NCBI RefSeq assembly: GCF_029690065.1
Contig: NZ_CP121463.1
Coordinates: 744,001 to 808,000, forward strand
Origin: Arthrobacter sp. Y-9
GTDB taxonomy: Bacteria; Actinomycetota; Actinomycetes; Actinomycetales; Micrococcaceae
Direction: 5' to 3'
Length of the DNA stretch: 64,000 bases
Shown here: positions 9,902 through 21,610 of the stretch, one piece after another
Layout of the letters: each line of letters begins with the position of its first letter
How positions within the stretch are numbered: the stretch's first letter is position 1
The notes under the pieces: generated by a model
Databases searched by the model: none
The model's input: the letters and a program-made list of their open reading frames with translations, nothing else
What the model was told of the DNA's origin: nothing
Translations under genes and position numbers: made by a program

Positions 9902-10723
9902 TCAGAGGCTCCAGTCGACAGGTTCGGCCCCTTGCTCGGCGAGCAGCTCGTTGACCTTGCTGAAGGGCCGCGAACCGAAGAAGCCGCGCGAGGCAGAGAG
10001 AGGGCTGGGATGGGCGCTGCTGACCGTCGGGCAGCCGTCCAGCAAGGGGGTGACGCTCTCGGCGTCGCGGCCCCAGAGGACCGCCACGAGGGGGAGACGC
10101 TTCCCGTCCGGAGTCCTGCGCACGACGACGGCCCGGATCGCCGCCGTCGTGAACTCCTCCCAGCCGCGCCGGCGATGCGAGCCGGCGTTCCCGGCCTCGA
10201 CGCTGAGCACCCGGTTCAGGAGGAGGACGCCCTGGTCGGCCCACCGGCTCAGATCGCCGTGGACCGGCGTGGGGAGGCCCAGGTCGTCGTGGAGCTCCCG
10301 GAAGATGTTGCCCAGGCTGCGGGGCACCGGACGGCAGTCCGGGGCCACCGAGAAGGACAGCCCCATGGCGTGACCCGGCGTCGGATAGGGGTCCTGGCCC
10401 AGGATCAGAACCTTCACGGCATCGAGCGGGCGCCGGAAGGCCGTGAAGAGCGCCGGCGCCGGGGGGAGGATCCGTGAGCCGTGTTCCTCCTCGATCGCGA
10501 GCCGGCGGATCACTTCGCCGACCACGGGACCCTCCTCCGCGAGAGCCTCGGCCCAGCTCGGGTGCAGGGCGCCGCTCTCCACGAGGCCGTCCCAGCCGCC
10601 GTCGGCCAGTTGACGGAAGGAGCCGCTTCCGCCCGCAACGTCGCCCGGGCCGGTCTCCTCTCCGGGGAAGGCGAAGGCCTCCTGAGAACCGAAGGGGCTG
10701 GGGGCGGGGCTGCGCTGGTCCAT
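9902..10723 (-). CDS. ung: Uracil-DNA glycosylase, family 1
   Basis: Removes uracil from DNA as the first step of base excision repair. The 273 residues contain the water-activating motif [13 protein letters not shown], the Pro-Ser loop, [10 protein letters not shown], and the leucine-intercalation motif [18 protein letters not shown] near the C-terminus. Having Pro where many homologs carry His (GQDPYH) is usual in actinobacterial Ung. The start is uncertain: ATG 10723 (MDQRSPAP) was chosen, but in-frame ATG 10747 is possible and neither has a strong ribosome-binding site. The first 50 residues are poorly conserved in appearance. Divergent from the DUF3263 gene. Confidence 0.94.
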   Translation of the reverse strand: MDQRSPAPSPFGSQEAFAFPGEETGPGDVAGGSGSFRQLADGGWDGLVESGALHPSWAEALAEEGPVVGEVIRRLAIEEEHGSRILPPAPALFTAFRRPLDAVKVLILGQDPYPTPGHAMGLSFSVAPDCRPVPRSLGNIFRELHDDLGLPTPVHGDLSRWADQGVLLLNRVLSVEAGNAGSHRRRGWEEFTTAAIRAVVVRRTPDGKRLPLVAVLWGRDAESVTPLLDGCPTVSSAHPSPLSASRGFFGSRPFSKVNELLAEQGAEPVDWSL

Positions 10724-10799
10724 GCCCTTGATTGTGCCAAATGACATCGTTGTGATTTCGGATCTATCATGGAAAGGACGCACGGTGAAGGGAGGAAAC

Positions 10800-11123
10800 A
10801 TGGCCGAGGCAGCAGTGTCGCCGGATGGTGTTCCGGCCCACCCTGGATTCCCGGAGGGGTCGCAGCCGACTCCGGGATTGTCGGAGCGTGACCAGCGGAT
10901 CCTCGAGTTCGAACGGTCCTGGTGGAAGTACTCGGGAGCCAAGGAACAGGCCATTCGTGAGCTGTTCGATCTCTCCGCCACGCATTACTACCAGCAGCTC
11001 AATCAGGTCATCGACAGCCAGGCCGCTCTGGCGCATGACCCCATGCTCGTCAAGAGATTGCGTAGACTACGTACGTCGCGCCACCGGGCCAGGACTGCTC
11101 GTCGCCTGGGCAACGGCGCGTGA
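10800..11123 (+). CDS. DUF3263 family protein
   Basis: A 107-residue small basic protein of unknown function, widespread in actinobacteria. [27 protein letters not shown] followed by [17 protein letters not shown] is the DUF3263 pattern and looks like a helix-turn-helix fold, so DNA binding is plausible but unproven. The C-terminus is strongly basic ([18 protein letters not shown]). ATG 10800 has GGAGG at 10791-10795. It lies 40 bp before the LytR_C gene in the same direction, suggesting co-transcription. Confidence 0.88.
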   Translation: MAEAAVSPDGVPAHPGFPEGSQPTPGLSERDQRILEFERSWWKYSGAKEQAIRELFDLSATHYYQQLNQVIDSQAALAHDPMLVKRLRRLRTSRHRARTARRLGNGA

Positions 11124-11163
11124 ACCTGTAGGACCACCTGCCACTCCGTGAGGACGCGCCTCG

Positions 11164-11757
11164 ATGACCAAATACGCCCGGGACGAATTCGATGATGTGC
11201 CGGAAGGCACCGAACGCCGCGGGGTGCACCGTGTCGCCAGGGCCTCCGCCGGCGCCGCGCTGCGTCCCCTGCTGGCGACCGGCGTCGTCTCCCTCCTGAT
11301 CGGCCTCGTGGCCTACTTCGCCTTCCCGTCCATGGGAGTCCGCGCCGAGGCCAAGGCCTCACCGTCCGCCTCCTCGAGCGCTTCGGCGAAACCGTCCGCC
11401 AAGCCGTCGGCGAAGCCTTCCGCTCCGTCCGCTTCGCCGAGCGCGACCACCCCGTCCGCTCCGCCCACGACCACGGCCGCCGTGGACAAGTCACGCCCCG
11501 TGTCCGTGTACAACGGCACCACGACTCCGGGCCTCGCGGCCGGCTACGGCGCCAAGGTCACGGCCGCCGGCTGGACCCTGGGACCCGTCGGCAACTGGCA
11601 GGGCGTGGCGCAGCCGAGTTCGGTGGTCTTCTACAGCGCCGAGAGCCTCAAGGCGTCCGCGACCGAGCTGGCCGGCGCCCTGGGGATCGCCCGGGTCGAA
11701 CTGGCCTCGAACCTCCAGGACCCGCTCGCCGTGGTCCTGGGTCCGGGTGCCGGCTAA
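11164..11757 (+). CDS. LytR C-terminal domain protein, membrane anchored
   Basis: A 197-residue protein with a short cytoplasmic N-terminus, one membrane segment at about 38-60, a Ser/Ala/Pro/Lys linker (residues 63-105) and a C-terminal LytR_C domain (about 110-195: PVSVYNGTTTPGLAA to the end). LytR_C domains accompany LCP ligases and are thought to act outside the membrane in wall assembly. No LCP catalytic domain is present. Its exact role is unknown. Confidence 0.85.
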   Translation: MTKYARDEFDDVPEGTERRGVHRVARASAGAALRPLLATGVVSLLIGLVAYFAFPSMGVRAEAKASPSASSSASAKPSAKPSAKPSAPSASPSATTPSAPPTTTAAVDKSRPVSVYNGTTTPGLAAGYGAKVTAAGWTLGPVGNWQGVAQPSSVVFYSAESLKASATELAGALGIARVELASNLQDPLAVVLGPGAG

Positions 11758-11998
11758 CCGACCCCTTCCGCCGGTCGTCCCCACCGGGGATCATCGGCCG
11801 GGCCTTTCCCACTGCTGTCGCGTGACCGGCCGCGTTGAGCGGCTCCCGGCGTGCGTGTGCCGCTCTCGGCACTCCCGGCGCGCGGTTCGTGGATGCCGGG
11901 GCAGGTCACACGCTGCTTCCGCAGGACCCGGGGCCGTCGGGCCCTGCCGGATGGTGTGGAGCGACGCGGTCCCGAGGTTTCGCCGCTGGCGTGAACGC

Positions 11999-12025
11999 CT
12001 TGCACTCACCTGGCGAGAGTGCTAA
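11999..12025 (+). promoter_or_regulatory. CIRCE operator 1 upstream of groEL
   Basis: CTTGCACTC, nine bases, GAGTGCTAA. This matches the HrcA operator consensus TTAGCACTC-N9-GAGTGCTAA at 16 of 18 arm positions. Confidence 0.88.
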
Positions 12026-12033
12026 TTATGGAG

Positions 12034-12060
12034 TTAGCACTCCGGAGTGCCGACTGCTAA
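12034..12060 (+). promoter_or_regulatory. CIRCE operator 2 upstream of groEL
   Basis: TTAGCACTC, nine bases, GACTGCTAA: 17 of 18 arm positions match CIRCE. It lies 8 bp after operator 1, so the two HrcA sites are 35 bp apart centre to centre, roughly on the same DNA face. About 190 nt of leader follow before groEL. Nothing else recognisable was seen in 11758-11998 or 12061-12247. Confidence 0.88.
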
Positions 12061-12226
12061 TGAATCCGTTCCGCGGAGGATGGCCGGCCCGCCGGAGAGA
12101 AGGCAACCCCGGTCTCAATGAGGCCCGGTGCGCCGGCGTACGGATGCCGGCGGGCCGTGCCGTCCGTCGCGGGCATTGGGCAGCCAGGACCCTTCATCCC
12201 TCAACGACAGTCCGGAAACGTACTGA

Positions 12227-13873
<1,647 letters not shown>

Positions 13874-13915
13874 TCCCCTGCTCTGCTCGCCGGTGTCTCA
13901 CCGGACAGCGCACGA

Positions 13916-13949
13916 CGGCGGGCCGCACCTTTCGAGGTGCGGCCCGCCG
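13916..13949 (+). terminator. Terminator after groEL
   Basis: A perfect 15-bp GC-rich stem with a TTCG tetraloop, 43 bp after the groEL stop, followed by CCGCGTTT. TTCG loops are typical of very stable terminators. Confidence 0.88.
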
Positions 13950-14118
13950 CCGCGTTTAAGGGCTGCGGTGGAGGGCCGTCTCTCAGGCGGTGCCGGCGGG
14001 CTGCGTTTGAGGGTGGTGTTGGAGGACTGTGTATGCGGCCTGTGCGCACGTCGGAAGCCGCAGCGGCCGCGTCCGGGTGTGAGGCTGGATGACGGAGGCC
14101 TTGTGGCAGGATTGTCGG

Positions 14119-15279
14119 GTGACGATTACGGCTGCTGCAGATGGTTCCGCGCTGGGCAATCCTGGACCCGCGGGGTGGGCCTGGTACATCGACGATGACA
14201 CCTGGAGGGCCGGCGGCTGGCCGCACGGCACGAACAACCAGGGCGAACTCATGGCGGTGCTGGATCTGCTCCGCAGCACGGCTCACCGGTCCGACGAGCC
14301 GCTGAAGATCCTGTGCGACAGCCAATACGTCATCAACTGCCTGACCAAGTGGATGCCGGGCTGGAAGCGCAAGGGCTGGCGCAAGGCGGACGGCAAGCCC
14401 GTCCTGAACGTGGATCTGCTCAAGGAACTCGACGCTGCCCTCAAGGGCCGGAACGTCGCCTTCGAGTGGGTGAAGGGTCATGCCGGACACTCTCTGAATG
14501 AGGCTGCCGACGACCGTGCCCGCGCCGTCGCCACCGCTTACCAGCGCGGGGGGAAGTCGATCCCGTCCGGCCCCGGCTTTCCGGGTGCTCAACCTGCTGA
14601 GCCCCAGAGCGCGGAAACCCGAGACCTGAGCACCCGACGCCCCGACGCTCGCACCACACCGGCAAGTTCTGCCTTGTCCCAGAACCCGCACGCGGCAACG
14701 GGCTCCGCGCCGAGTGCGACGGTCCAGGCTCGGCAGTCTGCTTCTGCTTCTCCTTCCGCTTCTGCGTATTTGTCTGTGTCCGGCGCGGACGAGGCGGAGC
14801 CCGATCTGTTCTCTGTCCTGGAGGAGGACTTCCGGGACTCCGCCGGACAGCAGGACGCGGTGGCCACCGTGACCGCACTGGAGAAGCGCCTTCTGGAGCC
14901 GTCCGTCCGTGCCGACCTCGGCGAGGTGGCGCGGATCCTGCATCCCGACTTCGAGGAGATCGGAAGTTCGGGCCGCACCTGGTCCCGCGACGAAATGCTC
15001 CTCGCCCTGGCCGATGAGGATCACGAGCCGATCGACATCACCCCGTTGTCCGCTTACCGCCTGACCGAGAGCACCATCCTGCTCCAGTACCGGACGCGGT
15101 CGGCCGGCCGCACGGTCCTCCGCAGCTCGCTCTGGATCCTGACCGAGCCCGCGGCCTCCCGTGGCACGGGGTCCCCTGGCACGGGAGGCCGCGGCGCCGC
15201 GGGCCAGAACGCAGGGCCACAGGACGCCGCCTCTCAGAGCACGTGGCGTCTGCGGTTCCACCAGGGGACGCCGGAGTAA
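14119..15279 (+). CDS. Ribonuclease HI fused to an NTF2-like (DUF4440) domain
   Basis: A 386-residue protein. Residues 1-140 are RNase HI, which cleaves RNA in RNA:DNA hybrids. The acidic residues are visible as D8 (ADGSALGNPG), E43 (NNQGELMA), D67 (CDSQYV) and D131/D132, with the mobile-loop His in KGHAGHSLNEAADDR. Residues 145-240 are a Ser/Ala/Pro-rich linker. Residues about 250-386 resemble a SnoaL/NTF2-like DUF4440 fold (LEKRLLEPSVRADLGEVARIL, HPDFEEIGSSGRTWSR). GTG 14119 begins the conserved domain directly; an in-frame ATG at 14089 is less likely. The role of the second domain is unknown. Ends convergent with the WXG100 gene. Confidence 0.88.
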   Translation: MTITAAADGSALGNPGPAGWAWYIDDDTWRAGGWPHGTNNQGELMAVLDLLRSTAHRSDEPLKILCDSQYVINCLTKWMPGWKRKGWRKADGKPVLNVDLLKELDAALKGRNVAFEWVKGHAGHSLNEAADDRARAVATAYQRGGKSIPSGPGFPGAQPAEPQSAETRDLSTRRPDARTTPASSALSQNPHAATGSAPSATVQARQSASASPSASAYLSVSGADEAEPDLFSVLEEDFRDSAGQQDAVATVTALEKRLLEPSVRADLGEVARILHPDFEEIGSSGRTWSRDEMLLALADEDHEPIDITPLSAYRLTESTILLQYRTRSAGRTVLRSSLWILTEPAASRGTGSPGTGGRGAAGQNAGPQDAASQSTWRLRFHQGTPE

Positions 15280-15374
15280 GCAGGCCGCCCGCCAGGGACC
15301 CGAGTCCGGGACCTGCGTCCCGAACCCGCGCCAGGGATCACATGGCCCCCGTGTTCCGCGCCGCAGCGCCGTGC

Positions 15375-15665
15375 TCAGTGAGCGAAGCGCTGCGCGTTCG
15401 TCAGCTCGACATCCCGGTACTGTGCCGCGGCCTGCGCGAGGGCCGAGGTGATGGCTGACATGGACGCTTCGACCCGGTTCTGGGTGGCGACCCATTCCGT
15501 GACGAGGGACTGGAAGCTGGCGGAGGCGTTCCCCCGCCAGCTGCCTTGCAGGGCGGTCAATCCCTGGTTCATGGCCCTGATGTCCGCGGAGATACGTTCC
15601 ATCGTGCTGCGCACCCGGCCGGACTGCAGGTGGAGAAGTTCGGTGTCGACGGAGATGACGCTCAT
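15375..15665 (-). CDS. WXG100 family protein (EsxA-like)
   Basis: A 96-residue helical-hairpin protein with the turn motif GSWRGNASASF at about residue 42, the length and pattern of ESAT-6/WXG100 proteins secreted by type VII systems. The C-terminus lacks a clear YxxxD/E export signal (AAAQYRDVELTNAQRF places Y and E close to it, so a variant is possible). AAAGGAAC precedes ATG 15665. No EccC ATPase or other type VII gene is nearby, so it is an orphan here. Confidence 0.88.
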   Translation of the reverse strand: MSVISVDTELLHLQSGRVRSTMERISADIRAMNQGLTALQGSWRGNASASFQSLVTEWVATQNRVEASMSAITSALAQAAAQYRDVELTNAQRFAH

Positions 15666-15842
15666 GGTGTTCCTTTCGCTGAGACGGACCCTGGAGGGTC
15701 TTTGGTTTCAGCCTAGGAAGGCACGTGGCCGGCGGGTTGAGCGCAGTGGCCTATGTGGACAGTGCCCCGTGCGCGCCGTCCACAGACCCGCCGTGGGGGC
15801 GCGCCGTCGTCGTGCGGGGAAAGGTGTCGTGCCAAGGAGCGC

Positions 15843-17297
15843 TCAGTCCGTGACGTCGGCCGAGAGAGCGCCGTCCTCGGAATGGGGGAGCCGGACCTGG
15901 AAGGTCGCGCCACCTCCAGGAGTGTCGAGGATCCGCACGGTCCCGCCGTGGCTGCCCACGATGGCGGCGACGATCGCGAGCCCCAGGCCGCTGCCGCCGG
16001 TTTCCCGGGTGCGTGAGGTGTCTGCGCGGTAGAAGCGTTCGAAGATCCGGGCCTGATCCTCCTCGGAGATGCCGGGGCCGTGGTCGCGGACTTCCAGCAC
16101 GGACCAGGATCCGTCTTCGTCCAGCTGGCGTCCCACGGCGAGTTCGAGCGCCGATTCCTCCGGGGTGTACCGGAGCGCGTTGCCGACCAGGTTGCTCACC
16201 ACCTGGCGGATCTTCGCCTCATCACCCAGCACGGGAGCCGGGACGGGCTGGGCGGAGTTCAGACCCACCAGGCGGACCTCGCGCTGCGGCGCGCTTGCGC
16301 GGGTGTCCACCACGGCGTCGTTGCCCAGCAGCATCAGATCGAAGGGCTTTTCCTGCAGTGGCCGCTGCTCGTCGAGGCGGGCGAGGGTCAGCAGATCCTC
16401 GACCATGGACCCCATGCGTTTGGCTTCGCTCTCGATCCGGCCCATGGCGGTGGCCACGTCGGCGTCGGTGCGCAGGGCGCCATGGCGGTAGAGCTCAGAG
16501 AAACCGCGGATGGTCACCAGCGGGGTGCGGAGTTCGTGGGAGGCGTCGGCCGCGAAACGGCGCATGCGCTGCTCCGAGGCCGTGCGTGCGGCGAACGCCG
16601 ATTCGATGTTGGCCAGCATGGTGTTCAGCGAGGTCGCCAGTCGCCCGACCTCGGTGTGCGGCGTGCGGATGTCTACTCGCTGGGACAGGTCGCCCGAGGC
16701 GATCGCCGCCGCAGTCCGCTCCACCCGCGCCAGAGGGCGGAAGGACCGGGTGACCGTCCAGGTGGCGATGAAGAACGCCAGGATGAGGGTCAGCAACCCG
16801 ACGCCCACCACCACCAGGATGGCGTGCTCCATGATCTCGTCCACCGGCGCCAGGGGGAGTCCGACCACCACCACGTACCCGTGGCCGCTCTGGTCCACGA
16901 ACGGCACCGCGACAGCTCGCCAGTCGTGACCCGTGGTGCCCGCGATGTCGAAGGGCTTCCGATGCAGCGAGGTGGCCTGTGCCAGGCTCATCTGCTCGAT
17001 GTCCGGATAGCCCGATTGATTCGCCCCGGTCCGGTAGACAGGAGCGCCGGGGCGCAGGACCACCACGGAATAGTCGGTGGGGACACTGCTCAGACCGCTG
17101 GTCAACTGAGCGTACCCGCCGTACTTCTGCATGCTCGTGGTGGCGACGCTCAGCCGGTCATCGATCTGTGACTGGAGATAGCTGTGCAGCAGCGCCATGG
17201 TGCCTGCGCCGGTGGTCACGAGGGCCACCAGCAACAGGCCCATGATGGTTGCGATCAGCTGTGCCCGCAGGGACGCGGACTTCCACCGGCGGAGCAA
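15843..17297 (-). CDS. Sensor histidine kinase, HAMP/HisKA type
   Basis: A 484-residue membrane kinase. TM1 is about 12-37, followed by an extracytoplasmic sensor of about 120 residues, TM2 about 158-182, HAMP about 185-235, and HisKA with phospho-acceptor H256 (DASHELRTPLVTIRG). The N box (NLVGNALRYTP), G1 (VRDHGPGI), F box (FERFYRADTSRTRETGG) and G2 (SGLGLAIV) follow. It starts with TTG one base after the response-regulator stop, so translation is probably coupled. Domain order resembles mycobacterial TcrY/PrrB-like kinases. The signal is unknown. Confidence 0.94.
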   Translation of the reverse strand: MLRRWKSASLRAQLIATIMGLLLVALVTTGAGTMALLHSYLQSQIDDRLSVATTSMQKYGGYAQLTSGLSSVPTDYSVVVLRPGAPVYRTGANQSGYPDIEQMSLAQATSLHRKPFDIAGTTGHDWRAVAVPFVDQSGHGYVVVVGLPLAPVDEIMEHAILVVVGVGLLTLILAFFIATWTVTRSFRPLARVERTAAAIASGDLSQRVDIRTPHTEVGRLATSLNTMLANIESAFAARTASEQRMRRFAADASHELRTPLVTIRGFSELYRHGALRTDADVATAMGRIESEAKRMGSMVEDLLTLARLDEQRPLQEKPFDLMLLGNDAVVDTRASAPQREVRLVGLNSAQPVPAPVLGDEAKIRQVVSNLVGNALRYTPEESALELAVGRQLDEDGSWSVLEVRDHGPGISEEDQARIFERFYRADTSRTRETGGSGLGLAIVAAIVGSHGGTVRILDTPGGGATFQVRLPHSEDGALSADVTD

Positions 17298-17298
17298 G

Positions 17299-18018
17299 TC
17301 AGCGCTTCTCGGCAGTCCGCAGGACGTATCCCACGCCTCGCTTGGTCTGGATCAGCGTGGGGGCGTCCGGGACGATGTCGATCTTGCGGCGCAGGTAGGA
17401 GATGTAGGACTCCACGATCGAGGCGTCCCCGTTGAAGTCGTACTCCCAGACGTGGTCGAGGATCTGCGCCTTGGACAGCACGCGATTGGGGTTCAGCATG
17501 AGGTAACGGAGCAGCTTGAACTCCGTGGGGGACAGCTCGATGGTGGTCCCGCCGCGGCGCACCTCGTGGGCGTCGTCGTCGAGCTCCAGGTCATCGACGC
17601 GGATGATCGCCTCATCCTCGAGCAGCGGCTGCGTGCGGCGCAGCACGGCGCGCACGCGGGCAACGACCTCATCCAGGCTGAACGGCTTGGTGACGTAGTC
17701 GTCCCCGCCGACGGTCAGGCCGTTGACCTTGTCCTCGGTGTCGTCTTTGGCGGTCAGGAAGAGCACCGGGATGTGGCGTCCGGCGGCGCGGAGCTTGCGG
17801 GTGACGTTGAATCCGTCCATGTCCGGGAGCATCACATCCAGGACGATCAGATCGGGGGACTCGCTCTCGGCCTTGGCGAGGGCGTCCCGGCCGTTCGCGG
17901 CGGCCACCACTTCGAAGCCCGCGAAGCGCAAAGACGTCGAGAGCAGTTCCCGGATGTTGGGTTCGTCGTCAACGACCAGGAGTTTGGCTTCAGGCGTTTC
18001 AGTCTTCATGTCCTCCAT
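17299..18018 (-). CDS. OmpR-family response regulator
   Basis: A 239-residue regulator partnered with the adjacent kinase. The receiver domain has acidic pocket VVDDEPN, phospho-acceptor D61 (LIVLDVMLPDMDGF), T/K residues (FLTAKDD, YVTKPFS). The winged-helix DNA-binding domain (ELSPTEFKLLRYL, GVGYVLR) is complete. ATG 18018 is preferred because GGAG is correctly spaced. ATG 18009 is in frame, and the bases between them (ATGGAGGACATG) contain a Shine-Dalgarno-like core, so it cannot be excluded. Confidence 0.95.
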   Translation of the reverse strand: MEDMKTETPEAKLLVVDDEPNIRELLSTSLRFAGFEVVAAANGRDALAKAESESPDLIVLDVMLPDMDGFNVTRKLRAAGRHIPVLFLTAKDDTEDKVNGLTVGGDDYVTKPFSLDEVVARVRAVLRRTQPLLEDEAIIRVDDLELDDDAHEVRRGGTTIELSPTEFKLLRYLMLNPNRVLSKAQILDHVWEYDFNGDASIVESYISYLRRKIDIVPDAPTLIQTKRGVGYVLRTAEKR

Positions 18019-18213
18019 CTTCCGCTCCGACCCTGAGTGTTGTCTGGAAGATTTCTGTATGCGCAGGAGAAGCGGTCCGCGACACATGCGGGGTGAACGT
18101 TCATGCCCGGGTAAAATAGTGTGGATACGCAGACCGCGAGCCGTGCCACCCAGACCGGTTGAACCAGGTGGGGCATGGCCTGACCGCAAGCTAAGACAGA
18201 CAGAGGTAAAGAA

Positions 18214-18597
18214 GTGCCTACCGGCAGCGTCAAGTGGTACGACAAGGACAAGGGCTTCGGCTTCGCAGCGTCCGAGGACGGGCAGGAGTACTACCTGCCC
18301 TCTTCCGCGCTGCCCGCCGGCGTGGGGGAGCTCCGGAAGGGCACCCGCATCGAATTCGGCATCGCCGAAGGCCGCCGCGGCGCCCAGGCCATGGGCATCC
18401 GGCTCCTGGACAAGCTCCCCTCCGTGTCGAAGGCCAAGCGCACCTCTCCGAAGGAACTGGCCCCCATGGTCCAGGACCTCTCCACCGTCCTGGACAACCT
18501 GTCCGGGATGCTCTCCTCGGGTAAGTACCCGGATGGCAAGAAGGGCGCCGCGATCGCGGCGGCCCTCCGCCAGGTCGCAGATCAACTGGAAGCCTGA
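18214..18597 (+). CDS. Long cold-shock domain protein (CspB-like)
   Basis: A 127-residue protein. An N-terminal cold-shock domain (1-70) carries RNP1 as KGFGFAASEDG. RNP2 is altered to EYYLPSSAL, where VFVHxSAI is standard. The C-terminal 57 residues (KRTSPKELAPMVQDLSTVLDNL onward) form a predicted helical tail that short Csps lack; the mycobacterial CspB-type protein is of similar length. Probably binds single-stranded nucleic acid. GTG 18214 follows AGAGGTAAAGAA. The DUF3027 gene begins 3 bp after its stop. Confidence 0.9.
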   Translation: MPTGSVKWYDKDKGFGFAASEDGQEYYLPSSALPAGVGELRKGTRIEFGIAEGRRGAQAMGIRLLDKLPSVSKAKRTSPKELAPMVQDLSTVLDNLSGMLSSGKYPDGKKGAAIAAALRQVADQLEA

Positions 18598-18600
18598 GAC

Positions 18601-19203
18601 ATGACTGCCGAGCGTCAGAACACCCTTCGCACCCCCGCCCCCAAGCCGGGCGTCCCGCAGTGGAAGACCGGCAAGCCGGACGCGATGCTCGCTGCGGCAG
18701 TGGACCAGGCGCGCCGTGAGCTGGAGACGATCACCCCCGCCGGCACGATCGGCGAGCACCTGGGGGCCAAGCGCGAGGAGGACCGGGTGGTCACCCACCT
18801 GTTCGCGTCGCGGCTGGCCGGGTACGTCGGCTGGCAATGGTTCGCCGTGCTGACCCGCAACTCCCGCTCCAAGGTGGTGACGGTCAGCGAGATCGGGCTC
18901 CTGCCCAGCGATGATGCCGTCCTGGCGCCGCCGTGGGTGCCGTGGTCCGAGCGGGTGCGTCCCGAGGACGTCGAGGCGCTGCAGGCCGAGGAGGCGGAGG
19001 CCGCGGGAGCGGCGGACGCCGGGAACCCGGCGCCGGCTGAGGATGCCGTGCCGTCCGAGGGCGCAGACTCCACCGACGACGCCGGCGCGCCCCTCGCGGA
19101 CGACGCCGCCTCTGGCGCGGAGGAGGCCGCCGTCGAATCCGCCGAGGCCAACGGCGGCTCCGAGCAGGATGACGAAGAAGACGCCGACGAGACGACGCCC
19201 TGA
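18601..19203 (+). CDS. DUF3027 family protein
   Basis: A 200-residue actinobacterial protein of unknown function. The conserved core (about 20-125) includes DRVVTHLFASRLAGYVGWQW, AVLTRNSRSKVVTVSEIGLLP and APPWVPWSERVRPEDV. The last 75 residues are almost wholly Ala/Glu/Asp/Gly and look disordered and acidic. It follows the CspB-like gene by 3 bp in the same direction, an arrangement kept in other actinobacteria, so a shared RNA-linked role is possible but unproven. Confidence 0.9.
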   Translation: MTAERQNTLRTPAPKPGVPQWKTGKPDAMLAAAVDQARRELETITPAGTIGEHLGAKREEDRVVTHLFASRLAGYVGWQWFAVLTRNSRSKVVTVSEIGLLPSDDAVLAPPWVPWSERVRPEDVEALQAEEAEAAGAADAGNPAPAEDAVPSEGADSTDDAGAPLADDAASGAEEAAVESAEANGGSEQDDEEDADETTP

Positions 19204-19263
19204 ATAGCACTGCCGTGCTATGAAAATCGAGGCCAGGATCGCCGGCTGTGAATGCTGGTCCTT

Positions 19264-19303
19264 AAACGCCTGTGGGCCCGGATTTCCAGGCCCACAGGCG
19301 TTT
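19264..19303. terminator. Bidirectional terminator between DUF3027 and serC
   Basis: A 15-bp perfect stem AAACGCCTGTGGGCC with its complement and a 10-nt loop, with T-rich ends on both strands, between convergent genes. Confidence 0.9.
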
Positions 19304-19344
19304 CCCGTCGGACCGGCCCTCCAAGGTGCCTGCCCGATGCGCTG

Positions 19345-20625
<1,281 letters not shown>

Positions 20626-20735
20626 TCAGAGAGAGTCCAAATAAGCTAGACTAGGGGGCGGCGTTCTAAGCTTGACGACATGAAGCTTGGGCGCGGACGC
20701 CATGGCGCACACGACGCGAGTGAGGGTAGGACGGG

Positions 20736-21431
20736 ATGACTGATCTGATCGACACCACGGAGATGTACCTGCGGACCATCCTGGAGTTGGAAGAGGAGAA
20801 GATCGTCCCCCTCCGTGCCCGGATCGCGGAGCGCCTCCACCACTCCGGACCGACCGTCTCCCAGACGATCGGCCGCATGGAGCGCGACGGCCTCGTGGTG
20901 GTGACCGGCGACCGCCACCTGGAACTGACGGACCACGGCCGACGCCGTGCGGTCGAGGTCATGCGCAAGCACCGCCTCGCGGAGCGGCTCCTCTCCGATG
21001 TGATCGGCCTGGACTGGGCGTTCGTCCATGACGAGGCCTGCCGCTGGGAGCACGTCATGAGTGAGCGGGTGGAGCGCCGCATCTACGAATTGCTGGGTCA
21101 CCCGACCGATTCCCCGTATGGCAACCCGATCCCCGGGCTCGAGCAGCTCGGTGGCCTGGAAGGCGAGCCGTTCGCGGCCGGCCTGATGACGCTGGTCCAG
21201 GCCATGAGCGAGTACTCTCCGGGATCGGTCGTGACGGTCCGTCGTCTCGCGGAACCCGCTCAGGTGGAGCCGGAACTCCTGCAGCAGCTCGATGAGGGCG
21301 GGATCCGCCCGGGTGCGGCGATCAGTCTGGAACGTGCCGGAGATTACATCGCGGTGCGAGTGGCCGGCATCGAAGGAGCGCTCGAGCTTCCGCCCGAAGT
21401 CGCCGCGCACGTCTTCGTGTCGCTCGGCTGA
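20736..21431 (+). CDS. dtxR: Iron-dependent repressor, DtxR/IdeR type
   Basis: A 231-residue metal-dependent repressor. N-terminal winged helix (RIAERLHHSGPTVSQTIGRM), dimerisation domain and C-terminal SH3-like domain are all present. Metal ligands fall at the DtxR positions: M10, C102, E105 and H106 (primary site, EACRWEHVMS) and H79, E83 and H98 (ancillary site), with E173/Q176 in the C-terminal domain. C102 with E105/H106 marks the iron-sensing group and argues against the manganese-sensing MntR group. It probably controls the iron box at 9853-9871. Other actinobacteria call the ortholog ideR. Confidence 0.95.
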   Translation: MTDLIDTTEMYLRTILELEEEKIVPLRARIAERLHHSGPTVSQTIGRMERDGLVVVTGDRHLELTDHGRRRAVEVMRKHRLAERLLSDVIGLDWAFVHDEACRWEHVMSERVERRIYELLGHPTDSPYGNPIPGLEQLGGLEGEPFAAGLMTLVQAMSEYSPGSVVTVRRLAEPAQVEPELLQQLDEGGIRPGAAISLERAGDYIAVRVAGIEGALELPPEVAAHVFVSLG

Positions 21432-21461
21432 ACACCACGCTGAGCTGCATCTTCACGTCTC

Positions 21462-21493
21462 AGAACGCGTCCGCGGCCCCGCGGGCGCGTTCT
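21462..21493 (+). terminator. Terminator after dtxR
   Basis: A roughly 13-bp stem (AGAACGCG with complement plus an inner CCGC/GCGG) starts 31 bp after the dtxR stop and is followed by TCG TCTCTCC. Confidence 0.75.
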
Positions 21494-21610
21494 TCGTCTC
21501 TCCTCTCGCCCGGCCGGGGTTTATCCACATACTAGATAACGAATTTATTACTCTTGGGCCCGTTCGCGTATAGTGATGTCTCAGCGCTGAAACCTAAGCG
21601 TGACCTGTTT

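Noticed and set aside
15375-18018. Type VII secretion locus around the WXG100 gene
   Set aside because: The neighbours are RNase H and a two-component system; none of the EccB, EccC, EccD or MycP families appears.
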